Of a stretch of DNA of 64,000 bases, positions 18,855-27,619 are shown in pieces. Origin of the DNA: Anaerolineaceae bacterium UBA5211. Lineage in GTDB: Bacteria > Chloroflexota > Anaerolineae > Anaerolineales > Anaerolineaceae. The stretch covers positions 40,774 to 104,773 of the forward strand of contig DHVJ01000015.1 in assembly GCA_002412595.1 (NCBI GenBank). The letters are read 5' to 3'. Within the stretch, counting starts at the first letter, position 1. Every line of letters begins with the position of its first letter. The notes beneath the pieces are model-generated. The model was not told where the DNA came from and ran no database searches. It saw only the letters and a list, made by a program, of their open reading frames with translations. Position numbers and translations under genes: made by a program.

Positions 18855-20741
18855 TTACACGCCAATTTCTTCGGCCACGTCCGGCATACCCAGCTCAATT
18901 AATTTGGATTTGGGTATCAAGCCTTCCTTCGTCCAGCCTTTGGCTTCGTAATAACAGTCCTTCATATATTCCAACTCTTCATCCGAAGTGAAATGTCCGG
19001 CTGAAGGGCCTTTGGTCATGGGTTCATTCATCCAGCGGTACGGCAGGGTATCATCCGAGCGCTGCCAGCCTTCACGAATATTAAAGGCTTTCTTGATGGT
19101 ATGGGCGCGCATGCCGATGGGGTCAATGTCGTCATATTGCAGATCCCAGCCCGTGGTGGCGTTGATCAGGTTGACAATGGTCGGCCAGGCGCCTGCCCGG
19201 TCGGCTTTGCCGGTAAAACAACGCCGGATGAACTTGCACAGCGGTAATGTATCATATACCGCCGCGTACTCTTCCGTATCTTTGGCTAATTGGCCGCGTG
19301 TTTCGTCCACAGAGAAGCGATCCACCTGGCCCTGGATATCCGGGTCATAGGCTGCCGTACGGTTATGGCAGGGGCCGCGCGTACCGACCGCCGAACCGAG
19401 CGAGAAGGTCTTCAATCCGCGTGCTTCGTAACCGGCCGGCTCCAACCCCTTGGAGTGCATGGCCCATTTATACGTTTCCGTGCCGCGCATCTCATCCGTG
19501 ACAAAGCTGGCGACACGCGTGCCCTCGGATAGCATCTTGCCAATGCCTTCGCGGTCGCGGATCATCTCCGCTGTGGTTACGGCCGCTTCCCCATCCCCGA
19601 AACGCAATTCAAACCCTTCCGGATACTTTTCACACTTGAAATCTTCCTTGGTGAAGATGCCTTTTTCAAACGTTTCCATCGCCCAGGAAATTGTGATGCC
19701 CATCGAAATAGCATCCATACCGCTGCTATCCGCAATGGAAATCAGCTTGATAACTGCGTTGATATCGTCAATGCCCAAATTGGAACCATTGGCGAACAGG
19801 CATTCGTATTCGATGCCGGTCATGGCTCCCGTCCAAGGGCCTGTTTTTACCACGGACATCTGTTCACAGGCAATCGGACACTGTGCGCAGGCAATGGTCT
19901 TTACTTTATTATGCTCATGCAGGTACTCACCGCTGATGGTTTCCACACCCTCAAAAACGCCTTCGCTATAGTTACGGGTAGGCAGCAAGCCCAGCTTGTT
20001 CATGTTCAACACGTTAGTAGAAGTGCCCAGGATGCGGTATTTGGAGGTGTGTGGTCCCTGGGCCGCCTTGGTAATATCGAAAGAAAGTTTGTTCAAGGTT
20101 TCGGGGTCGGCCACTTTAATGCCATGTGTGCCGCGCACCGAAACAGCTTTCAGCTTCTTGGAACCCCACACGGAGCCGTGCCCGGTGCGGCCGGCCTGGC
20201 GGCCGTCGTTGGTCACGTTGGCAAAGCGCACCATATTCTCGCCGGACGGGCCAATGGTGGCAGAGCGCACCTGGTCGTCATTCAGTGCCTCACGGATGGA
20301 TTCTTCGGTTTCAAAAGTGCCCAATCCCAGTAATTTGGTGGCGTCGCGGAACTCTATCCGGTCGTCGTCGATAAAGATATTCACCCAGCTCTCACTGGCG
20401 CCGTGGATTACGACACCATCCCAACCGGCGCGTTTCAGCGCGATGGTAAACCAGGAACCGGACAGACTGTCGCCAATGAAACCGGTCATAGGTGATTTGG
20501 AGGCCAGCCCATATTTGCCGCCCACCGGAACCGGCGTGCCGGCGAATATACCGTTGGCGATACAGACGGGATTATCGGGTGAATAAGGGTCGCAGCCCGG
20601 CTTGATATTTTCCCAGCACAAGCGCGAGGCCATCGACACGCCCCCAATCCACAGCTTATACCATTCTTCCGGCTTATTCTCCACCCATGTCTTGCGTTCT
20701 GTCAGATCGATATGTAAGATTTTTCCGCTGTAACCAAACAT
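18855..20741 (-). CDS. Aldehyde ferredoxin oxidoreductase-family tungsten/molybdenum enzyme
   Basis: Pterin-dependent oxidoreductase of 628 residues, the normal AOR length. It begins with the typical MFGYSGKILHIDLTERKT, and has the cluster ligands CAQCPIAC near residue 290 with the fourth Cys in LPLCKF near 507. VGGKYGLASKSPMTGFIGDS in the pterin-binding N-terminal domain is family-typical. Known AORs oxidise aldehydes to acids with ferredoxin; the related BamB reduces benzoyl-CoA with HdrA/MvhD-like partners. The surrounding HdrA, ferredoxin and hydrogenase resemble such a high-mass complex, but the substrate is open. The ATG has GGAGCG upstream. Confidence 0.92.
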   Translation of the reverse strand: MFGYSGKILHIDLTERKTWVENKPEEWYKLWIGGVSMASRLCWENIKPGCDPYSPDNPVCIANGIFAGTPVPVGGKYGLASKSPMTGFIGDSLSGSWFTIALKRAGWDGVVIHGASESWVNIFIDDDRIEFRDATKLLGLGTFETEESIREALNDDQVRSATIGPSGENMVRFANVTNDGRQAGRTGHGSVWGSKKLKAVSVRGTHGIKVADPETLNKLSFDITKAAQGPHTSKYRILGTSTNVLNMNKLGLLPTRNYSEGVFEGVETISGEYLHEHNKVKTIACAQCPIACEQMSVVKTGPWTGAMTGIEYECLFANGSNLGIDDINAVIKLISIADSSGMDAISMGITISWAMETFEKGIFTKEDFKCEKYPEGFELRFGDGEAAVTTAEMIRDREGIGKMLSEGTRVASFVTDEMRGTETYKWAMHSKGLEPAGYEARGLKTFSLGSAVGTRGPCHNRTAAYDPDIQGQVDRFSVDETRGQLAKDTEEYAAVYDTLPLCKFIRRCFTGKADRAGAWPTIVNLINATTGWDLQYDDIDPIGMRAHTIKKAFNIREGWQRSDDTLPYRWMNEPMTKGPSAGHFTSDEELEYMKDCYYEAKGWTKEGLIPKSKLIELGMPDVAEEIGV

Positions 20742-20772
20742 GCACGCTCCTTAAGCAAAAAATTACCGGTTT

Positions 20773-21057
20773 CTATCCACCGGCTAATAATGACAGCAAT
20801 ATTAATTTATCGCCGTCTTTTGGTTTAAAGGTCAGTTCATTTTCATGGATGATTTTTTCGCCATTCAGGCTGAAGACGTTGGTGGGAATCAGGCTCTCCC
20901 CGCTCTTTTCAAATACTTCGCCGACGAGGGCAGGAAATTGTTTGGCTAAGGAGATTACCACCTGCTGTAGGGTATCGCTGGGCGCCAGTTCCAGATCAAC
21001 GCTGGACTGCCCCGTCAACATCCTGGCTATACCCGTAAATTCGATTACAACACGCAT
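20773..21057 (-). CDS. MoaD/ThiS-like ubiquitin-fold sulfur carrier
   Basis: 94-residue beta-grasp protein ending in LLAGG; the C-terminal Gly-Gly is the thiocarboxylation site of MoaD/ThiS carriers. It is the first gene of the AOR operon, 31 bases upstream of the AOR start. MoaD-like proteins next to AOR genes are common and are thought to supply dithiolene sulfur for the tungstopterin. The remaining molybdopterin genes are not in this window. The gap from 21058 to 21230 is AT-rich and probably holds the operon promoter, but no single -35/-10 pair stands out. Confidence 0.88.
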   Translation of the reverse strand: MRVVIEFTGIARMLTGQSSVDLELAPSDTLQQVVISLAKQFPALVGEVFEKSGESLIPTNVFSLNGEKIIHENELTFKPKDGDKLILLSLLAGG

Positions 21058-21230
21058 GGTTTCCTCAAATATATTTTTGCAAGCTTCATCCGGCTTGTTT
21101 GGTATTGTAGGAGTGCAATGGTTAACAAGTTAGTAATTAATTGATTATGACAAATATCTCGAAAAAGTATAACGATCCAATTTCTAATAAATCGTTGATA
21201 ATGCATAATTCAGATATATTTTATCATGAT

Positions 21231-21890
21231 TCATTTTCGCGGGCCAAACAAGGCCGTTCCAATGCGCACCAGGTTGGCGCCCTCTTCAATTGCCGTCAGA
21301 TAGCTGTGGCTCATGCCCATCGAAAGCCAACGCACCTCGGAGTTTTCCTTTTTAATGCGCTCGAATATCTCGCAGGTGGTTTTGAAATACGGCCGCGACA
21401 GCTCCTCGTCGCCGGTCAAAGGCCCCATGGTCATCAGTCCCTGCAATTTCAGGTGCGGCAGCGCGCCGATTACCGCAGCTAATTCGTCCACTGCTTCCGG
21501 CAGTGCGCCGTCCTTGTTTTCCTCGCGCCCGCTGTTGACTTCGATGAAAACCGGCAGCACCTTTTCCTGCTGGGCGCAGTATTTTTCCAGGGCACGCGCC
21601 AAACGGGGCGAATCCACCGTTTCCATCAGGTCAAACAGTGAAACTGCCAGGTCAGCTTTGTTGCGCTGCAGGTGACCGATCATGTGCCATTCGGCCCGGA
21701 AGTCAATCTGCGGCAGCATGACTTGCGCCTCCTGTACGTAATTATGACCAAAGCAGCGGATACCCGCTTCCCAGGCTGCCCGTACTTCTTCCGGTGTGCG
21801 CGTCTTGGCCGCCGCCAGCAGGGTCACTTCTGCCGGGATTTCCTTTAATAAGCGTTCCGTGTTTTCTTTGATGCGATCAAGGGCGTCCAT
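21231..21890 (-). CDS. yggS: YggS-family pyridoxal phosphate homeostasis protein
   Basis: PLP-binding TIM-barrel protein of 219 residues (family about 220-235). The PLP lysine is in LLAAAKTRTPEEV near residue 29; other family motifs are FGHNYVQEA, WHMIGHLQRNK, SMGMSHSY and the terminal VRIGTALFG. The protein has no known catalytic turnover; it buffers PLP and amino-acid pools. It is encoded alone, 173 bases before the MoaD gene on the same strand, with AGGAT just before the ATG. Confidence 0.93.
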   Translation of the reverse strand: MDALDRIKENTERLLKEIPAEVTLLAAAKTRTPEEVRAAWEAGIRCFGHNYVQEAQVMLPQIDFRAEWHMIGHLQRNKADLAVSLFDLMETVDSPRLARALEKYCAQQEKVLPVFIEVNSGREENKDGALPEAVDELAAVIGALPHLKLQGLMTMGPLTGDEELSRPYFKTTCEIFERIKKENSEVRWLSMGMSHSYLTAIEEGANLVRIGTALFGPRK

Positions 21891-21901
21891 ATCCTATCTA
21901 T

Positions 21902-22081
21902 TTTAATCGATGGCGCCCAATATTCCATGATATTCATGCCGTTTTTTGTATAAACAACATCACTAACTATGACCCGCACTGGGTTTGGATTGCCTGCGAC
22001 ATCGTCGGCAGCATGGCTATACTGGGTTATCTTTGGCTGCACAATCGCACGGAGCGGGAATTAAAGCAAGAAAAAGCATAA
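21902..22081 (+). pseudogene. Possible remnant of a membrane transporter C terminus
   Basis: An open frame with no start codon ends at the TAA of 22079-22081 and translates to NYDPHWVWIACDIVGSMAIL, continuing to a basic tail, LHNRTERELKQEKA. One hydrophobic helix followed by a charged tail is like the end of an MFS-type permease. It has no ribosome site and no upstream partner, so it may be a deletion remnant. The rest of 21891-22253 is non-coding. Confidence 0.3.
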
Positions 22082-22208
22082 ACTCCTCTTTTTTATCTAC
22101 CGGGAAAGTTCAGGCTGGGAACACCGTCATTTGTTAGGCAGAAAGCATGACTGAAATCACAAAAATTAATTAATCAGATAATTCCAATAAAGTTTTTATA
22201 TTCCATAC

Positions 22209-22225
22209 CTATACTTAAAGTATAG
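22209..22225. promoter_or_regulatory. 17-bp palindrome upstream of the universal stress gene
   Basis: ctatactt-a-aagtatag is a perfect palindrome around a central A, 28 bases before the ATG at 22254. It could be an operator overlapping the promoter (TATACT could serve as a -10) or a leader hairpin. No regulator is identified. Confidence 0.4.
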
Positions 22226-22253
22226 ACAACTATAAATTCAAAAAGAGGTGCAT

Positions 22254-22673
22254 ATGTTCCAAAAGATCTTGATCGCCTACGATGGTTCAGACCACTCCCG
22301 CCGCGCTGCGCGAATTGCCGGCAACATGGCGCGTGTGCAACCCAAATCGGAACTGGTGCTGGTGTGCGTTTTAGAGGCCATGCCAAGCGGGTTAGGTACA
22401 CCCTACATTGAAAACCTCATCACCGATCGCACCCGTGAAGGGGAAGTCATGCTGCAGCAAGCCCGCGAGATCATCGGCGGAGACGTGGAAGTCAGCTCGG
22501 AACTGCTTTTTGGCCCGCCGGCCGAGAGCATCATGAACGTGTCCACCAACCAACATTGCGACCTGATCGTAATGGGCACGCGCGGTCTGGGCGGCCTTAA
22601 GGGATTGCTGGTTGGTAGCCAAATACAGAAAGTGATCAGCCTGTCCACTATTCCAGTCCTGGCAGTCAAATAA
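22254..22673 (+). CDS. Universal stress protein (UspA family)
   Basis: Cytoplasmic alpha/beta protein of 139 residues, one USP domain. The first strand MFQKILIAYDGSDHS and the ATP-binding loop GTRGLGGLKGLLVGS near residue 108 are both intact, so it belongs to the ATP-binding subgroup. ATG at 22254 has AGAGGTG just upstream; a GTG at 22248 is part of that site. It is a single-gene unit with its own terminator. Its trigger is unknown. Confidence 0.92.
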   Translation: MFQKILIAYDGSDHSRRAARIAGNMARVQPKSELVLVCVLEAMPSGLGTPYIENLITDRTREGEVMLQQAREIIGGDVEVSSELLFGPPAESIMNVSTNQHCDLIVMGTRGLGGLKGLLVGSQIQKVISLSTIPVLAVK

Positions 22674-22677
22674 CACC

Positions 22678-22707
22678 AATCCCGCAGCAATGCTGCGGGA
22701 TTTTTTT
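22678..22707 (+). terminator. Intrinsic terminator after the universal stress gene
   Basis: Inverted repeat aatcccgcagca / tgctgcgggatt followed by TTTTTT. It lies between convergent genes and may also stop the xyl operon, which ends at 22743 on the other strand, although the A run on that side is short. Confidence 0.9.
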
Positions 22708-22742
22708 ATAAAATGCGCTGTAATTTAAACCAATCCGGCTAT

Positions 22743-24242
22743 CTATGAAAGCTTGTGAAAGGTATCTTTCAAGGCCGGGTAAAGTTCACGATAACGGGCA
22801 TAAAGTTCGTCGTATTTTGCGGCATCATCAGTCGGCCTGACTTCATTCGTGCGATGGATCACGCTTCTACAGGCTTCTTCAACCGAAGGGAAGGCACCTG
22901 CGCCAGTAGCGGCCAACACAGCCGCCCCGAAAGCCGCACCCTCTTTCGAGTCCACTGTAAAGATGCTGGTATCCAACACATCCGCGATGATCTGCAGCCA
23001 GGTGGAGTTCTTCGCCCCGCCGCCGGTGATACGTACATGGTCAATCTGTCCCAGCCCGGCGCTGCGCATCAGTTCGTAGCTGTCCCGCAGCCCAAAAGCC
23101 ACTCCTTCCAGCACCGAACGTGCAAAGTCGTTGAAATTGTGCCGGATTGTAGCGCCCACGAATCCGCCGCGCGCCAATGGGTCGGGGTAGGGTGTGCGTT
23201 CGCCCGTCAGATAGGGCATAAATAGCAATCCCTGACTGCCTTTGGGGGTCTGGGCGGCGTTCGCTACGATTTCATCGTAGCTCAGGTTAGGCGTAAATGT
23301 CTCGCGGAACCAGCGCAGACTGCCGGCAGCGGAGAGCATCACCCCCATCAGATGCCACCTGCCCGGAACCGCATGGCAGAATGCATGCAATCTTCCATCC
23401 TTCTCGATGAAGGGCGAATTAGTTGTGGCAAAGACCACGCCGGAGGTTCCTAAACTAATCGAAAGGATGCCTTCTTCAACTGCCCCGGTTCCCACTGCCG
23501 CGGCTGATTGATCGCCTCCCCCTCCGAAGACCGGAATACCCTCCCGTAATCCGGTTTCGTCAGCCGCGGCTTTGCTCAAGGAGCCGGTCGGTTCGGTACC
23601 CTCGAATGTCAGTGGGAACCAGTTTGCCTGCATGCCCAGTTTGTCAATCAATTCAAACGACCAATCCCGCCTTTCCAGATTGAATAACACCGTACCGGAC
23701 CCGCCGGCCCGGTCCATGGCATAATCTCCGGTCAACTTGAAACGCAGATAATCCTTAGGCAGCAGCACGTGCCGGATCTTTTGATAGATGTGCGGTTCTT
23801 CTTCCTTTACCCACAGGATTTTCGGGGCAGTGAAGCCAGTCAGGGCATCGTTTCCGGTGATCCGGATAAATTCCGCCTTTCCGATCACCTGCCGGATTTG
23901 GTCACATTGTTTTTGGGTGCGCTGATCATTCCAAAGGATGGCAGGCCGCAGCACGCGCCCATCCTCGTCCAGGATCACCAGTCCGTGCATTTGCCCAGTC
24001 AATCCAATACCTTGGATTTCTGCTGGGGATATGCCTGTATCCTGCACGACTTTGCGTATGCTCTCCACTGCGGCCCGCCACCACAGCTGCGGATCCTGTT
24101 CACTCCAAAGCGGGTAGGGTGTCTCGTAGGAATATTCCGAAGCTGCCATTCCCATGATTTTCCCATTTCGATCAATCAGGATCGCCTTTGTAGCAGTGGT
24201 AGAAGTATCAATTCCAAAAAAATATGGTTTCGTGTTATCCAT
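22743..24242 (-). CDS. xylB: Xylulokinase
   Basis: FGGY-family sugar kinase of 499 residues that phosphorylates D-xylulose to xylulose 5-phosphate. N-terminal FFGIDTSTTATKAILID is the first ATPase motif, QMHGLVILDEDG and LWNDQRT are xylulokinase-typical, and the FGGGGDQSAAAVGTGAV plus GGGAKN motifs form the second lobe. The ATG directly follows the TAG stop of the mutarotase-like gene, so the genes are coupled. It is the last gene of the xylose operon, after xylA and the mutarotase-like gene, which makes the xylulose assignment firm. Confidence 0.95.
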   Translation of the reverse strand: MDNTKPYFFGIDTSTTATKAILIDRNGKIMGMAASEYSYETPYPLWSEQDPQLWWRAAVESIRKVVQDTGISPAEIQGIGLTGQMHGLVILDEDGRVLRPAILWNDQRTQKQCDQIRQVIGKAEFIRITGNDALTGFTAPKILWVKEEEPHIYQKIRHVLLPKDYLRFKLTGDYAMDRAGGSGTVLFNLERRDWSFELIDKLGMQANWFPLTFEGTEPTGSLSKAAADETGLREGIPVFGGGGDQSAAAVGTGAVEEGILSISLGTSGVVFATTNSPFIEKDGRLHAFCHAVPGRWHLMGVMLSAAGSLRWFRETFTPNLSYDEIVANAAQTPKGSQGLLFMPYLTGERTPYPDPLARGGFVGATIRHNFNDFARSVLEGVAFGLRDSYELMRSAGLGQIDHVRITGGGAKNSTWLQIIADVLDTSIFTVDSKEGAAFGAAVLAATGAGAFPSVEEACRSVIHRTNEVRPTDDAAKYDELYARYRELYPALKDTFHKLS

Positions 24243-25160
24243 CTATAACATTCCTTGAAATACAGCAGCCATTTCGTCTTGCTTAATAAAATCGTGTAAA
24301 ACCTCTGGCGTCAGCGCAGAGAATGGTTTTTCTGCTATCCGCCAGATTTCACGATGCACTACCGTCTCGCCCGGCCTGACAACCTGGTACAAGCCCAGGG
24401 TTTCCAATTCCAGACATTTATTATCGCAGTAACACTGCGCTTCAGCTCCCAAATCCAGCGAACACCCATTATCCGCTTTATTGGAATACTTGATGAATAA
24501 GTAAGGGGCAGTGTAATATGCGGCCCATTTCTGTGTATTGCTAACACCAACTTTTACAGCTTTTTCATTCTTCGGTAGTGTTTGAACGAAAATGAAATCC
24601 TTGTGTACATGGATTCTCTCATCGTATATGTCCGTGTATGGCCAAAGGATTAGCGAACGATCGGGCAAGAAAGGGCTTTCGACATTTGTCGATTTAAGCG
24701 GTAGCACCGCGGTTCCGCCAATTTTCATCTGGGTGATGGCCCAGGGAGCGATTTTCTTGTCTGAACTGCCTTCATTGCAAACCAGGTGGTCAACAATAAC
24801 AGCATCTTTATTTCCGCTATCTTGAACCCGAATAATCTTGCGCAAGCCGGTCTTACGGTCAACCTCCTGGGTCAACTCCACCGTGCCCGGCTGCGAATTG
24901 ACGTTGACAGGCCAATCATCGGGAATATAGGTCAGGGCAGGGTCTTCCGGCGCCAGCCACAGTCGATGTCCGCCATACAAATGGAACTTGCCCCCATTGA
25001 GGTAATCCAAGCTTGCATCCGGCAATTCGGCAAAGAGATTATCAGAGTTGCCGTACTTCAGAGAAATAATCCTGGGGCCAACTGATAGTGTAAAAAGCAG
25101 GGTGAAATTACCAAATTTCACTTCCAGGCAATCGGCACCCAGGAACTTCTTTTCATTCAT
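24243..25160 (-). CDS. Galactose-mutarotase-fold protein (DUF4380-like)
   Basis: 305-residue protein with features of the aldose-epimerase fold: early strand-rich region GPRIISLKYG, then YGGHRLWLAPEDP (about residue 70), which recalls the GGHRLW pattern in DUF4380-type proteins. No transport or signal sequence. It sits between xylA and xylB, so a xylose mutarotase activity, interconverting anomers for XylA, is a sensible guess but is not proven by sequence. ATG at 25160 with TTAGGAAA upstream is preferred over a start 15 bases earlier. Confidence 0.75.
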   Translation of the reverse strand: MNEKKFLGADCLEVKFGNFTLLFTLSVGPRIISLKYGNSDNLFAELPDASLDYLNGGKFHLYGGHRLWLAPEDPALTYIPDDWPVNVNSQPGTVELTQEVDRKTGLRKIIRVQDSGNKDAVIVDHLVCNEGSSDKKIAPWAITQMKIGGTAVLPLKSTNVESPFLPDRSLILWPYTDIYDERIHVHKDFIFVQTLPKNEKAVKVGVSNTQKWAAYYTAPYLFIKYSNKADNGCSLDLGAEAQCYCDNKCLELETLGLYQVVRPGETVVHREIWRIAEKPFSALTPEVLHDFIKQDEMAAVFQGML

Positions 25161-25178
25161 TAGGTTTCCTAACACATT

Positions 25179-26348
25179 CTAGCGCAAACCCATGAGCAGC
25201 TCATTGGTCAGTTGGTCCAACTTTTCATAATGATATCCAACACTGCTGAGCGCTTTCCGGTCGAATGGATAATCCTTCAAGGCTTTCATTTTCTCAGACG
25301 TATATTTTCCGTTGAACGCAGCCATCGCCGGGTCTGCACGGTTTATCTCCGCCAGTAATCCCTGGATCTCCGCATCCGCGTTGAAGCGGGCGGCCTTCTC
25401 CTTTAGAATCAGGTAAGTGCGCATGCAGCCGCGCGCGAAGTCTTTCACGCCTTCGTAGTCCTCCGTGCGGTAGGCGTGCGCGTCAAAGTGGCGGCTGCCT
25501 TTGTAACCGTTATCTTCCAGCAGTTTGACCAGGAAGAAGGCAGTCTTCAGGTTCACCGCGCCAAAACGGAAGTCCTGGTCGTAGCGGCCGAAGGCCTGGT
25601 CGTTCAGGTCGATATGAAAAAGCTTGCCCGCGTCCAGCGCCTGCGCCACGCCGTGCACAAAACTTAATCCGGCCATGGATTCATGCGCAAATTCAGGGTT
25701 CACGCCCACCATTTCAGGATGGTCCAGCGTCTCAATGAAAGCCAGCATATGACCGGTGGTTGCGAAGTAAATATCCCCTCTGGGTTCATTCGGTTTGGCT
25801 TCCAAAGCAAACTTCAGGTCATAGCCCTGGTCTTTGACGTATTCACACACGAAATTCATGGCTTCGCGGTTGCGCTGGATGGCGGTTATCGGGTTCTTGG
25901 AAGCTTCCACTTCCACCCCTTCGCGCCCACCCCAGAACACGAATATCTTCGCGCCCATTTCAACGCCCAGGTCAATCGCACGCATTACCTTCTGAAGCGT
26001 ATATTTCCTTACGGAAGCATTATTCGAGGTAAAAGCGCCATCCCGGAAAACTGGGTTGTAAAACAAGTTGGTAGTCGCCATCGGCACCACCAAACCAGTA
26101 TCGGCTAAGGCTTTCTTGAATGATTTTTTAATTTCGTCCGCCTCAGCAGGTGTCGCGTCAATGGGGATCAGGTCGTTGTCGTGAAAATTCACGCCATAAG
26201 CTCCCACTTCCGCCAACAGATAGACCAAATCCGCCGGCGATTTCTTTTCGCGCACATCATCTCCAAAAGGATCACTTCCTGTATTTCCTACAGTCCACAA
26301 ACCGAAGGTGAAGCGATCTTCTGGTTGGGGTTGATAATTGTCTTTCAT
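25179..26348 (-). CDS. xylA: Xylose isomerase, class I
   Basis: TIM-barrel isomerase of 389 residues, the short class I length. Motifs: [15 protein letters not shown] at the N terminus, FHDNDLIP (His54-type catalytic base), [10 protein letters not shown], the [10 protein letters not shown] metal-binding Glu region near residue 185, HIDLNDQ, and HFDAHAYR. Converts D-xylose to D-xylulose. Cluster order xylF-xylG-xylH-xylR-xylA-mutarotase-xylB leaves little doubt about the role. It is cytoplasmic and requires two divalent metals per subunit in known members. Confidence 0.96.
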   Translation of the reverse strand: MKDNYQPQPEDRFTFGLWTVGNTGSDPFGDDVREKKSPADLVYLLAEVGAYGVNFHDNDLIPIDATPAEADEIKKSFKKALADTGLVVPMATTNLFYNPVFRDGAFTSNNASVRKYTLQKVMRAIDLGVEMGAKIFVFWGGREGVEVEASKNPITAIQRNREAMNFVCEYVKDQGYDLKFALEAKPNEPRGDIYFATTGHMLAFIETLDHPEMVGVNPEFAHESMAGLSFVHGVAQALDAGKLFHIDLNDQAFGRYDQDFRFGAVNLKTAFFLVKLLEDNGYKGSRHFDAHAYRTEDYEGVKDFARGCMRTYLILKEKAARFNADAEIQGLLAEINRADPAMAAFNGKYTSEKMKALKDYPFDRKALSSVGYHYEKLDQLTNELLMGLR

Positions 26349-26391
26349 TATTTATTTCTCCCTTTCATCGTTTATTTTTAATTAGCTGCCG

Positions 26392-27606
26392 CTATAGTTG
26401 CCATAAATTCTCAAGCACCAGGCCAATCGCGCCCATGACGCTGGATTCCTGCCCCAGGAAAGAATTGGTAATCACAAGGTCTTCCTGGCAGAGGGAAAGC
26501 GCGTTTTCCTTTACCACCCTTTCAACCACAGGCTCTATGAAATCCTTGGCGTAATTCAAGGCGCCTCCCAGAATAACCATTTGAGGGTCAAAAATATTAA
26601 CCAGGTGTGAGACCACCAAACCCAATTTGCACCCTACGTCATTCAACGCGTCAATCGCAATTGGGTCATTTTCAATTGCCGCATTTACGACCGCGTCATA
26701 ATTAATAGCATTTTTATTTCCTTCTGTTATCTTGATGATAGTTTTGTCTCGACCTTTTTCCTTTATCAACTTCTGTACATTTTCAATTACCGCCCGAGGG
26801 CCAATGATGGTTTCATAGCAACCGCGCTTTCCGCAGCTACACAATTTTCCATTGGGATCATAGACCATGTGACCCACTTCCGAAGCATAGCCGTTATTCC
26901 CGCGCAGCACCTTTCCATCCACCATGATTCCGGAACCCAAGCCGTAACCGGCCGCGATATAGATCAGATCTTTTTTCCCACGCGCTGCGCCAAAATAATA
27001 CTCACCTAATGCTGCCGCATTTCCATCGTTCTCAACATAAACCGGATAATGAAATTGCTGGTTCCAGATCAATCGCAGCGGCACATTTTCCCACTTCAAG
27101 TTTGGAGCCAGCTTCAGCACGCCATTGTGCACGTCCACCAAACCGGGAATCGCGATTCCAATCCCCAGGCCTCTTCCGCATTTCTTTTTCCCAAATTCAA
27201 TGGCTTCTCCAACCAAATCGAAGGCTTTCTGCAGAATAACAACCTGCCCATCATCCGGATCAATTTCTAGATTCTTTCTCCAGATGACTTCTGTTGAAAA
27301 ATCAGTTACCAGACACAAAAGAAAATCCACACCGATTTCAATTCCGACTGCAAATCCCCCATCCGGATTGATTTCCAGCAGCATCCCAGGGCGCCCAATT
27401 TTATCTGTCTGCAAGGCTGTCTCACGAACCCAGCCGCCATCGATCAATTCATCGATGATAGACGATACTGTAGAACGGTTCAATCCTGTGATAGCCGAAA
27501 GGTTTGCCCTTGAAACCGGAGCTTCTTGACGTAGGATGTCAATGACGATGTTATTGTTCAGCTTTCGAACAAGTTTCTGATCTGCGGTGTTTCTCATTGT
27601 GTTCAA
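26392..27606 (-). CDS. xylR: ROK-family xylose repressor (XylR-like)
   Basis: 404-residue regulator. N-terminal winged helix-turn-helix (about 15-75; VSRANLSAITGLNRSTVSSI), then a ROK sugar-kinase-like domain with VENDGNAAALGE, the zinc motif CSCGKRGCYE (about residue 257) and GLGSGIMVDG. The TTG at 27606 (6 bases after AAGGA) or ATG at 27597 is the start. It lies inside the xyl operon between the permease and xylA, a position that gives autoregulation; the presumed operator lies over the transcription start of xylF. Confidence 0.92.
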   Translation of the reverse strand: MNTMRNTADQKLVRKLNNNIVIDILRQEAPVSRANLSAITGLNRSTVSSIIDELIDGGWVRETALQTDKIGRPGMLLEINPDGGFAVGIEIGVDFLLCLVTDFSTEVIWRKNLEIDPDDGQVVILQKAFDLVGEAIEFGKKKCGRGLGIGIAIPGLVDVHNGVLKLAPNLKWENVPLRLIWNQQFHYPVYVENDGNAAALGEYYFGAARGKKDLIYIAAGYGLGSGIMVDGKVLRGNNGYASEVGHMVYDPNGKLCSCGKRGCYETIIGPRAVIENVQKLIKEKGRDKTIIKITEGNKNAINYDAVVNAAIENDPIAIDALNDVGCKLGLVVSHLVNIFDPQMVILGGALNYAKDFIEPVVERVVKENALSLCQEDLVITNSFLGQESSVMGAIGLVLENLWQL

Positions 27607-27619
27607 AAATTATCCTTGT

